From: CAYUUW01 sp964448005 | Lineage (GTDB): Bacteria; Patescibacteriota; Gracilibacteria; UM-FILTER-43-11 | Length of the DNA stretch: 16,594 nt | Direction of reading: 5' to 3' | NCBI GenBank assembly: GCA_964448005.1 | Contig: CAYUUW010000031.1 | Location: 1-16,594 of the forward strand | Part shown: in pieces, positions 1 to 5,381 of the stretch | How positions within the stretch are numbered: the first letter of the stretch is position 1 | Layout: each line of letters begins with the position of its first letter | Position numbers and translations under genes: made by a program | Notes under the pieces: generated by a model | What the model was told of the DNA's origin: nothing | What the model saw: the letters and a program-made list of their open reading frames with translations, nothing else | The model's database searches: none

Positions 1-62
1 TCGCCATCATGGGCGCCGGCGGTTTGGGCGGGTACTTTGGCGCGCGCCTGTGCAAGCCTTAA
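1..62 (+). pseudogene. panE: Truncated N-terminus of a ketopantoate reductase (PanE/ApbA-like)
   Basis: Reading from base 3, the frame gives AIMGAGGLGGYFGARLCKP and then TAA at 60-62. This is the start of the Rossmann dinucleotide-binding fold as seen in 2-dehydropantoate 2-reductase, where GAGxxGGYFGxRL is typical and is followed by an AGHxV-like segment. Here the frame stops right after that helix, so only about 20 residues plus whatever lies left of the window remain, against roughly 300 in a normal enzyme. No continuation is visible downstream in any frame. The gene therefore looks cut off at the left edge of the accessory cluster, or frameshifted. The family call rests on a very short match, so another GxGxxG oxidoreductase is possible. 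Confidence 0.5.
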
Positions 63-67
63 AGACA

Positions 68-114
68 CAAAGCGGCTGAAAACAAGGAAAGGCCAATGGA
101 AGGAAGCCGCTTTG
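68..114. repeat. 10-bp perfect inverted repeat at the panE break
   Basis: CAAAGCGGCT (68-77) and AGCCGCTTTG (105-114) are exact reverse complements separated by 27 bases. The pair lies 6 bases after the stop of the truncated panE-like frame. It could be a weak terminator, although no T-run follows directly (a TTTTT occurs only at about 135-139). It could also be a scar or recognition site at the edge of the accessory cluster. Function unknown. Confidence 0.5.
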
Positions 115-141
115 CGCCCATCGGATCCCAGCACTTTTTGT

Positions 142-170
142 TTGACTTAAATTAATTTATATGGTATTTT
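142..170 (+). promoter_or_regulatory. Sigma-70-type promoter of the accessory cluster
   Basis: TTGACT (142-147) and TATTTT (165-170) are separated by 17 bases inside a strikingly AT-rich stretch (about 135-185) of otherwise GC-rich DNA. It lies upstream of the first leader element and the first membrane genes, so it probably drives transcription from 343 onwards. Confidence 0.55.
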
Positions 171-210
171 ATTTAAAGAAATAGGAAAAGGGCTCCACTT
201 GCCATTCATT

Positions 211-342
211 CTCCAATTTGGAGGCATGGAAGGCAGATCTGCTCTTTTACAGCATCGCTGGCGAAACAGGTCTCAGCGTCCGCTTCCGGAACCCTCCGGG
301 GCCGAGCGCTGAGACCACCAACCAACCGGAGAAGAAGAAACC
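211..342 (+). promoter_or_regulatory. Structured 5' leader, copy 1
   Basis: In order: a CTCC/GGAG hairpin (211-223); the palindrome GCAGATCTGC leading into the core TGCTCTTT (240-247), five variable bases and CATCG (253-257); then a long-range 10-bp perfect stem GGTCTCAGCG (269-278) with CGCTGAGACC (307-316). That stem encloses an inner hairpin CCGGA/TCCGG (286-299). A purine-rich ribosome site (GGAGAAGAAG) follows before the ATG at 343. The same core and architecture recur at 1496, 4697 and 14604. Copies 1 and 2 are also similar along their length. It is probably a cis-acting RNA; a DNA operator is the alternative. Confidence 0.6.
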
Positions 343-465
343 ATGTCGGACACGATTCTTGTACTGTGGGGAGTGCTTCCCTTGTGGGGAAAGCTCATCG
401 TGATGGTGGCCGTTTTTGCTCTCATCTGGAGCATAATCAAGCGACCCCTGAAGCGAAGTCTCTGA
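343..465 (+). CDS. Small 40-aa single-pass membrane peptide
   Basis: This short frame begins at the first ATG after leader copy 1, with GGAGAAGAAG about 6 bases upstream, and ends at TGA 463-465. The product starts MSDTILVLWGVLPLWGK. It has one strongly hydrophobic helix (about residues 15-32, LWGKLIVMVAVFALIWSII) and ends in a basic tail, KRPLKRSL, so it should be an inner-membrane peptide with a positive cytoplasmic end. It lies 41 bases upstream of the next gene, and the bases before both starts are alike (ACCAACCG followed by AAGAAG). I recognise no family. A membrane-peptide regulator or a subunit of a complex with the next two proteins is possible; a small toxin-like peptide cannot be excluded. 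Confidence 0.6.
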   Translation: MSDTILVLWGVLPLWGKLIVMVAVFALIWSIIKRPLKRSL

Positions 466-506
466 CTCAACGAGACAACAACCAACCGAAAAAGAAGGAG
501 AACGAA

Positions 507-1361
507 ATGCGACCCATCCAATACCGGTACCGGATCATTCAGATCCTGCTGATGCTGATGGTCGCCTTCGGCTCCATCAGCCTTTGCGAGCGTCAAGCCG
601 ACGCAGCCGCAGAAGGACCTCGCTGGAACAAGTTCAAGAAGGAGAGGAAGGAACAGGCCTACGAAAAGGCCACGGAAATCTTCGGGACCCAATTGAGGGA
701 ACACTGGCCTCGAACCTACTACACCCTCTTCGAGATTGCCCCTCATCCAACCGCTTGGGTCTTCGGGCGACGCGACCCTTGGTCCACATTGGCCCTGGCA
801 AGCTTGTTCTTCACCTTGGCCTTCCTGGGCTTCGAATACAAGGACAACGACGAGGGTGACCCTCCGCCTTCTGCAGCCGAAAACGGTCGGGAGCAGAAAC
901 AGTTCTGGCTCTACGGAATTCTGGGTCTTGTCTCGGCCAGGACTGCTGTCTTCCTTCTGGAATTGCAGGCCTTTGTCGAGAACGACAATACCTGGCTCAT
1001 CGTTCCCATCTTCGCTCCGCTCACCCTGCTGCTCTGGCCTCCAGTGCAGCAATGGTGGGCCGCCCTGATCGAAGAGGGAAAAAGCCAAGGGGCAAAAGCG
1101 GCCCTGAACTGGGCCTTCGGGATAGGCGTGAGCCTCGCCCAGCCCAGCCCCAGCGCAGCCATGGAGCAGCAGCCCCAAGCGGACGCTTGGGGAGAGCCCG
1201 GTGCCCTGCCTTGGGACCCGGCTTCCGGAACGGCCGCAGCCGAACCCGGGTCAAGCCCAGAAAGCCAAACCGCCCCAGAAGAGGGCGAAGCTTCTTCTCA
1301 AATTTCTCCAGAAAACCCTGAAAATCTTTGGGGAAACCCTTCAATGGGACATTTCTGGTGA
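507..1361 (+). CDS. Secreted polytopic membrane protein with C-terminal HFW tail
   Basis: The ATG at 507 is chosen because AAGGAG sits 6 bases upstream and the product opens with a signal peptide: basic MRPIQYRYR, hydrophobic IIQILLMLMVAFG, and likely cleavage after ADA at residues 31-33. The frame is open further upstream to 366, but that part overlaps the small peptide gene. The 284-aa protein then has a charged soluble stretch (34-90) and about three membrane helices (91-109, 133-152, 162-178). After an amphipathic segment comes a long Ala/Pro/Glu/Gln-rich tail (about 212-275) that ends in PSMGHFW. I do not recognise a family. The neighbouring 1590-2489 protein has the same plan and the same final motif, so the two probably share a sorting route or partner. 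The stop codon lies inside the conserved 3' element. Confidence 0.7.
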   Translation: MRPIQYRYRIIQILLMLMVAFGSISLCERQADAAAEGPRWNKFKKERKEQAYEKATEIFGTQLREHWPRTYYTLFEIAPHPTAWVFGRRDPWSTLALASLFFTLAFLGFEYKDNDEGDPPPSAAENGREQKQFWLYGILGLVSARTAVFLLELQAFVENDNTWLIVPIFAPLTLLLWPPVQQWWAALIEEGKSQGAKAALNWAFGIGVSLAQPSPSAAMEQQPQADAWGEPGALPWDPASGTAAAEPGSSPESQTAPEEGEASSQISPENPENLWGNPSMGHFW

Positions 1362-1424
1362 TACGCCAGCGATCCAATGCCGCCCCTCCGAAATCCCGAT
1401 CACCATCGGGACTAGGAGGGCGGC
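1353..1424 (+). repeat. Conserved 3' element (trailer), copy 1
   Basis: From TTCTGGTGAT (1353-1362, containing the stop of the upstream gene) to CCGCCCCTCCG (1390), this matches 2481-2519 almost base for base, with a one-base indel. A two-part hairpin follows: outer stem GCCGCCCCTCC (1379-1389) with GGAGGGCGGC (1415-1424), and inner stem TCCCGAT (1394-1400) with ATCGGGA (1405-1411). The inner stem differs in sequence from copy 2 but is kept as a stem. There is no clean U-tract, so it is not a textbook terminator. It may be an mRNA 3'-end or processing structure. Confidence 0.6.
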
Positions 1425-1464
1425 CCAACTCAAAAAAAGTCCGAAAAAGCGACTCGCTCCTCAT

Positions 1465-1589
1465 CTCCGCCAAGGCGGAGCATGGAGGGCGGATCTGCTC
1501 TTTCTCACCATCGCTGGCGAAACAGGTCTCAGCGTCCGCTTCCGGAGCCATCCGGGGCCGAGCGCTGAGACCTCAGCAGAAAGGAAACC
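1465..1589 (+). promoter_or_regulatory. Structured 5' leader, copy 2
   Basis: A hairpin CTCCGCC (1465-1471)/GGCGGAG (1474-1480) is followed by core TGCTCTTT (1496-1503), five bases and CATCG (1509-1513). The 10-bp stem GGTCTCAGCG (1525-1534)/CGCTGAGACC (1563-1572) comes next, then ribosome site AAAGGAA and the ATG at 1590. It is highly similar to copy 1 from about 1481 onwards, while the upstream hairpin keeps CTCC/GGAG but differs inside. No AT-rich promoter precedes it, so it is probably transcribed from the 142-170 promoter as an intercistronic leader. Confidence 0.6.
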
Positions 1590-2489
1590 ATGAAGCCGCA
1601 AAAACTGACGGCGGCTCTGGCCGCCGCTGCATTGAGCCTTGTGCTCCCGGGCGATGCCCGGGCCGAAAATACTCCTGCAGGAGACAATCTGATCGCCACG
1701 ATCCTGGAGATCGTGTGGGATAACAACTTCAAGCCCTACTTGCTCCCGTTAGGCGGGAGCGACGAAGAGTGGTGGCTGTACGTCCTGGGTGTGCTGATTG
1801 CCCTGATTTGCACGGCAGGAGTCTGGACAACCGGTCTCTACCGGGAATACAAGAAGATTGAAGTGGACGGTGAGAAGGTTTTTGATCCGAGGGACAAAAA
1901 TCCTCTGATCAAATTTCTCTTTCCTCTCACTCAATGGATTCTGGGTATCGCAGGAGTCTACGGTCTCATTCGCCTCTTCTTCGTTTCCTTTGTCACCAAA
2001 GGCGGCGGAAAAGCGGTGGCCCGAACCCTCTGGTCGGTGCTTCCACGCTGGGCCAAAGTTTTCGTCGTTCTGGCCATCATAGGGGCAGTGATCGGATTTC
2101 TGAAAGCACCCATCGAGACCAGCAAAAGTCTGGTTGGAAAAGGGGCCGATGCAGCCAAGAGTGCTGGCGGAGGAATTTGGTCCCGGCTCAAGCCTGTCCG
2201 GACCCACCCGGTGTTCATGCTCTGGGGAGCCTTTGTCTTTCAGGGGTTCATCAACGGCCAGATCGAGAACAATTGGCTCAATGGTGGATTCACGCTCCTA
2301 TGCGCAGGAATGGGCGTAGGGTGGCTCGTCTGGAAAAAGAAGGACGACCAAAGGCTGGAGGCCATTCTGGCTCCCGAACCAAGCCCACGGAGCCCCCACC
2401 CAGCACCAAATGCGGCTAACGCTGCAGGAGGCGCGCTGCCTCCACCCATCAAGAAGGCTCATCATCCTTCTCTAGCTCACTTCTGGTGA
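1590..2489 (+). CDS. Secreted five-helix membrane protein with C-terminal HFW tail
   Basis: A 299-aa protein starting 9 bases after AAAGGA. Residues 1-25 form a clear signal peptide (MKPQKLTAALAAAALSLVL, cleavage likely after ARA). About five membrane helices follow (61-82, 114-135, 155-172, 207-223, 232-248), with a charged loop (84-108) and a Gly/Lys/Ala loop (175-196). The tail is Pro/Ala-rich (262-287) and ends PSLAHFW. No family is recognised. Its plan resembles the upstream 507-1361 product. The final residues are conserved with synonymous codon changes (TCA/TCT, CAT/CAC), which argues for selection on the peptide and not only on the DNA. Expression is probably controlled by the leader at 1465-1589. 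Secretion-channel or envelope-scaffold roles are only guesses. Confidence 0.75.
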   Translation: MKPQKLTAALAAAALSLVLPGDARAENTPAGDNLIATILEIVWDNNFKPYLLPLGGSDEEWWLYVLGVLIALICTAGVWTTGLYREYKKIEVDGEKVFDPRDKNPLIKFLFPLTQWILGIAGVYGLIRLFFVSFVTKGGGKAVARTLWSVLPRWAKVFVVLAIIGAVIGFLKAPIETSKSLVGKGADAAKSAGGGIWSRLKPVRTHPVFMLWGAFVFQGFINGQIENNWLNGGFTLLCAGMGVGWLVWKKKDDQRLEAILAPEPSPRSPHPAPNAANAAGGALPPPIKKAHHPSLAHFW

Positions 2490-2548
2490 TCTCGCCAGCG
2501 ATCCAATGCCGCCCCTCCGTAGTTCGCAAGAGCGAAGGAGGGAGCGGC
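2481..2548 (+). repeat. Conserved 3' element (trailer), copy 2
   Basis: TTCTGGTGAT onwards matches copy 1 to base 2519. The outer stem GCCGCCCCTCC (2508-2518)/GGAGGGAGCGGC (2537-2548) and inner stem TTCGC (2523-2527)/GCGAA (2532-2536) repeat the two-part hairpin design with a different inner sequence. It contains TCGCCAGCGAT (2492-2502), an exact 11-base reverse complement of ATCGCTGGCGA in leader copies 1 and 2 (254-264, 1510-1520). The reading frame after the stop differs between the copies, so downstream conservation is at nucleic-acid level. Confidence 0.6.
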
Positions 2549-2591
2549 CCACCTTATTATTCGAATCCTTAAATTCCAACCTCAGCACACC

Positions 2592-3800
2592 ATGAGTCCA
2601 AGACCTACCCCAGATCAGCGAGCCGCCGTAGAAGCCTTCATGCATACCCCTTACGGGCAGCAAACACTGGCCGCAGGCAAAGAGATGGGGATAAAGCGAG
2701 CCAGGGAACTGGTGGCTTCTGCAGGCCATTCTGGACAAGCAGCGCCTATCCAACAGCACTTCCCTTCTGTGGCGCAAGGTCCGGCGGGCTATCCCACAAT
2801 GGGACCCTACGCCCATGATCCAGAAGGAAGCCGGCGCGCGGCCGATGAGATGCTAGCCGCAATAGATGACGAGCCTTGGCTATCCCATTCAGCTCGCTGT
2901 GTTAGCGTGCTTGTTCAGCTTTTGCGCAGCCCTGCAGCACAGGATGTCTTTGGAATAAAGGAACCAGATCATCTGTACCGCATGTTGAGCCTTGTTTTGC
3001 AGGAAGACATTATTTCTCTGAAAGGAAGGATCGCCGTACCCAATAACCGTGCCTTGAACATTATTTTCCCGGAAGGACTAACCAACGAAAGGAGAAACAG
3101 AATTATTTCTGGAGTAAATCGTTTTCCGCAGCTAGCTTCGATCGATCCAGTAGTTATTCTTGAATTCATCGCTCAGCTCGAAGGAGTGAACCCCAAAATC
3201 GACTACCGAAGAGATCCTCAAACTGCACGCAGTGCAGCCGAGCTTTTGGCCGAGCCCAAATATTCTCGCCTAAGACAAGGCTTGGGAGCGGATCAATGGG
3301 ACAGGCATTTTGTGGATGATGAATTTGACCGGAATGAGCAGGCTGCCCGGGAGCAGGCCGACGCCCAGAGGAAGGAGGCAGAGAAGATGGCTCGGCGCAC
3401 ACAGTATTTAAATCAAACCCTGCTTCACAATCCGTTGGGCCAAAGCTTCTACAGCTGGCTTCATAATGGCCAAGAGCCTGAGGAGGTTAAATACCAGCGC
3501 ATCGGCTTTGCGTTGAATGTTTTGCTGCTTCTGGAGGAAATGGCAGACAGTATCCGAAAAGAAGCCAGCATGACAGTGGTGCCCCCTGGCCACGACCAAG
3601 ATAAGGCCGCGAAGTTCGCAAGCCTAGCAAGCTCCTTAGACACCTCGAGACATCTTGAAAGCGGCATTTTGCATGGAGGAGCAAGAAGCATGCTTGAAAT
3701 CCTCAACGAGGCCTACGGATTCAACGGAAATCCTCACAATCTTTATTTGGCTTTGCAATCAGCGGCGAACATCGCCGCACAGATTGGTCTATTCCTTTAG
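2592..3800 (+). CDS. Unknown 402-aa soluble helical protein
   Basis: This frame begins MSPRPTPDQRAAVEAFM and runs to TAG 3798-3800. It has no signal peptide or membrane helix and is predicted mostly alpha-helical. A highly charged Glu/Arg/Lys-rich stretch, DEFDRNEQAAREQADAQRK onwards (about residues 238-265), could form a coiled coil. It has no motif I can assign. The ATG at 2592 lacks a clear Shine-Dalgarno site, and there are only 102 bases between the previous stop and this start, including the trailer hairpin. Its middle part (about 2940-3180) is visibly richer in A/T and uses A/T-ending codons more than the genes around it, which hints at a different origin. It is followed after 9 bases by 3810-4652, so the two are probably co-transcribed. 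Likely cytoplasmic partner of the membrane proteins upstream, by position only. Confidence 0.65.
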   Translation: MSPRPTPDQRAAVEAFMHTPYGQQTLAAGKEMGIKRARELVASAGHSGQAAPIQQHFPSVAQGPAGYPTMGPYAHDPEGSRRAADEMLAAIDDEPWLSHSARCVSVLVQLLRSPAAQDVFGIKEPDHLYRMLSLVLQEDIISLKGRIAVPNNRALNIIFPEGLTNERRNRIISGVNRFPQLASIDPVVILEFIAQLEGVNPKIDYRRDPQTARSAAELLAEPKYSRLRQGLGADQWDRHFVDDEFDRNEQAAREQADAQRKEAEKMARRTQYLNQTLLHNPLGQSFYSWLHNGQEPEEVKYQRIGFALNVLLLLEEMADSIRKEASMTVVPPGHDQDKAAKFASLASSLDTSRHLESGILHGGARSMLEILNEAYGFNGNPHNLYLALQSAANIAAQIGLFL

Positions 3801-3809
3801 CTTTTCTCC

Positions 3810-4652
3810 ATGACTGTACTGGCCCACCAGCACAGGAGTTTCGCTGGCTTTTCCGCCAGGCCGGCCAGGCCAACGTATATGGCCGCAGCGCCCGCCGCAC
3901 CCGCGCTCACCCCCGTGGAAAGCAAATGGGACAAATTCACGACCGATGTGAAGGGCATTTTCCGGGTCATAGGCAAGCCCCTAAAAATACCTTACCACCT
4001 TTCGGGACTCTCCAGCGTCGTGTGGCTATTGGAGAAATACAGCTTTGTGAAAGACAAGGCCTGGGAGATTATTTTGGAGAGCTGGCAAAGCGGAAAAACC
4101 ATGGGAGGCCACACTCTGCGGGGGAGCCTGGCCCTGCCCTGGGCCGATGTGAAGGCCATGGGCCTACGGCAAAAAGCCCTGCTGTGGGATGCCCCCTTCA
4201 AGACCTTCTTTTCCATGCCGCTGGAGCTGCTGAGGGCCGTGCCCAAGGTGCCAGGGCTGCTTTGGGAAAGGGCCAAGGCCCGCGTGGGAGCCACCCGGCA
4301 GCAGCTGGGCAAAGCGCTGGACGGCGTGCTGAGCCTGGCGGACGATCCGCTGCGCCCCCTGACGCACCCCTGGGACACCGCCATGAGCATTCCCAGGGGA
4401 ATGGGAGAAATCCTGAACGCGGGGGAAAACGCCTTCGCGCCTATTGGCAGGGCCCTGGCTGGACCCTTGCCGCACTGGGGCAATGCGGCAGGCTACACCT
4501 ACGTAGAACAGCTCCCCAAGGGCTGGGCCAAGGCCGGAAACGAATTCGGTGGGGTGCGCGAGGCCGCAGTCAATTGGAGAGAGAGGATCCGGGATATCTT
4601 CACCAGCCCTCCCCCTGCGCCGGCAACGCCCGCCCTGGCCGGGGCAAGGTAA
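3810..4652 (+). CDS. Unknown 280-aa protein, Ala/Pro-rich ends
   Basis: Begins 9 bases after the previous stop, with no visible Shine-Dalgarno site. The true start could instead be the internal ATG of MAAAPAAPALTP, about 23 codons in. The N-terminal 40 residues are Ala/Pro/Arg-rich and the last 20 are Pro/Ala-rich. Between them is a Trp- and Leu-rich, probably helical region with repeated amphipathic segments such as PLELLRAVPKVPGLLWERAK. It has no signal peptide and no long hydrophobic helix, though it could be a peripheral membrane protein. It ends (TAA 4650-4652) right where the next AT-rich promoter begins. No family is recognised. It is probably the last gene of the accessory operon. Confidence 0.6.
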   Translation: MTVLAHQHRSFAGFSARPARPTYMAAAPAAPALTPVESKWDKFTTDVKGIFRVIGKPLKIPYHLSGLSSVVWLLEKYSFVKDKAWEIILESWQSGKTMGGHTLRGSLALPWADVKAMGLRQKALLWDAPFKTFFSMPLELLRAVPKVPGLLWERAKARVGATRQQLGKALDGVLSLADDPLRPLTHPWDTAMSIPRGMGEILNAGENAFAPIGRALAGPLPHWGNAAGYTYVEQLPKGWAKAGNEFGGVREAAVNWRERIRDIFTSPPPAPATPALAGAR

Positions 4653-4658
4653 ATTTAT

Positions 4659-4685
4659 TTGACAAAATATAATATTTATTATATC
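4659..4685 (+). promoter_or_regulatory. AT-rich promoter of the 141-aa gene
   Basis: A perfect TTGACA (4659-4664) is followed by a run of A/T with -10 candidates TATATC (4680-4685, 15-base spacing) or TTATAT. It closely resembles the promoter at 14560-14588. The boxes are clear but the spacing is short, so the exact -10 is uncertain. It overlaps the 3' end of the preceding gene's stop region. Confidence 0.5.
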
Positions 4686-4858
4686 CTCAAGCGAGCTGCT
4701 CCTTAGAACCACCGGCCGCCTTGCCAAGAGCCAGGTGCCACGCACTACTGTTCCCGGCTCCCTGCCGCCATTCCGGCGGAACAGGGGGCAAGAGCGTCTG
4801 CGTGGCAGGTGCTCTCTTAGCAAGGCCGAACTCGGCCACAACCGGAAGGAGAGAATCC
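4686..4858 (+). promoter_or_regulatory. Structured 5' leader, copy 3
   Basis: A mini-hairpin CTC-aagc-GAG (4686-4695) leads into core TGCTCCTT (4697-4704), five bases and CACCG (4710-4714). A long-range stem TGCCACGCA (4736-4744)/TGCGTGGCA (4799-4807) follows, extended by AGAGC (4727-4731)/GCTCT (4811-4815). It encloses inner stems CTGTTCC/GGAACAG and GCCGCC/GGCGG. A last hairpin GGCCG-aact-CGGCC (4824-4837) sits just before the ribosome site AAGGAG, whose exact complement CTCCTT is in the core. This 173-base stretch holds no gene on the plus strand. Confidence 0.6.
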
Positions 4859-5284
4859 ATGACAAAAAACCGAGCTTTGCCAGCCCTGGCCTTGGCCGTT
4901 CTGTTGATGGCTCCAATGCTTGCATGGGCCGGTCCAGGCCGCTCCAACGCCAGCATGAGCAAAACGCCTGCCGAACGAAACGGCACAAGCCAAGCAAAAC
5001 AGGAAAAGGCGGATGCCCCGGCAGTCGCACGTGTTCCCGCAAGCACGACGGGAAAAACGGATAAGCCCAAGCCGAAAGGAAAACCCAAAGGAGAAGATAC
5101 GGCTCCGGCCGCCACTCCAAAAAAAGAACATCCCGTAGGATGGATCATCCTTTCCGCTCTCGGAATCTTGGGAAGCCTCGCTGTTTGGCCACTCCTTTGG
5201 TGGCGCAAAAAGAAGCAAGAGGAAGATAAAACATTCCTCGCAGCTGGCCTCATTCAAGGAGGCCGACAGCCTCCCCGCTACTGA
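4859..5284 (+). CDS. 141-aa single-pass membrane protein with signal peptide
   Basis: The ATG at 4859 is chosen for the AAGGAGAG ribosome site upstream and the signal peptide it gives (residues 1-24, RALPALALAVLLMAPMLAWA, cleavage after AWA). The in-frame upstream extension to 4721 would overrun the leader. The mature part is a low-complexity, Ala/Lys/Pro-rich, charged linker (25-90). It is followed by one membrane helix (93-115, VGWIILSALGILGSLAVWPLLWW), a basic stop-transfer KKKQ and a short cytoplasmic tail. The layout suggests a type I membrane protein with an extended extracytoplasmic stalk. No family is recognised. It forms a stand-alone unit with its own promoter, leader copy 3 and terminator. 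The promoter and leader pair it with the proline-rich protein at 14721-15732. Confidence 0.75.
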   Translation: MTKNRALPALALAVLLMAPMLAWAGPGRSNASMSKTPAERNGTSQAKQEKADAPAVARVPASTTGKTDKPKPKGKPKGEDTAPAATPKKEHPVGWIILSALGILGSLAVWPLLWWRKKKQEEDKTFLAAGLIQGGRQPPRY

Positions 5285-5301
5285 GAGCACCACCCACCTG
5301 A

Positions 5302-5325
5302 CCCCGACGGAAACGTCGGGGTTTT
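5302..5325 (+). terminator. Rho-independent terminator
   Basis: CCCCGACG (5302-5309), loop GAAA, CGTCGGGG (5314-5321), then TTTT. An 8-bp GC-rich stem with a GNRA tetraloop, 17 bases after the stop of the 141-aa gene. Confidence 0.85.
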
Positions 5326-5354
5326 CAGCATGACTGAGCAAAAAAGCCCCACCC

Positions 5355-5381
5355 AAAAAGCAGCCAGGCCCCAGGGCGGCT
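5355..5381 (-). terminator. Likely terminator of the minus-strand operon
   Basis: On the minus strand the stop codon region forms AGCC-GCCC...GGGC-GGCT (plus coordinates 5362-5381), followed by GC and TTTTT (5355-5359). A second run of six T lies at about 5340-5345. It faces the terminator at 5302-5325, as expected for convergent genes. Confidence 0.5.

Noticed and set aside
96..155. 19-aa ORF starting MEGSRFAPIGS with an AAGGAAAGG upstream
   Set aside because: It is very short, overlaps the inverted repeat and the AT-rich promoter, and has no upstream promoter of its own.
273..1178. 301-codon open frame on the minus strand across the first membrane gene
   Set aside because: It is antisense to a gene with signal peptide, ribosome site and membrane helices. 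The translation is low-complexity Gly/Arg/Gln/Leu-rich without a motif, as expected for a shadow in GC-rich DNA.
1353..1589. Integron-like attC site between two cassettes, because an imperfect inverted repeat separates two ORFs
   Set aside because: No attC core boxes (GTTRRRY/RYYYAAC) are seen, there is no integrase in the window, and the repeated blocks carry ribosome sites and stop codons, which fits mRNA leader and trailer elements better.
1359..2489. Stop-codon recoding (UGA read as Gly or Trp) beyond TGG-TGA in the two HFW genes
   Set aside because: The two trailers are in different frames after the TGA owing to a one-base indel, and clean genes elsewhere in the window also end in TGA.
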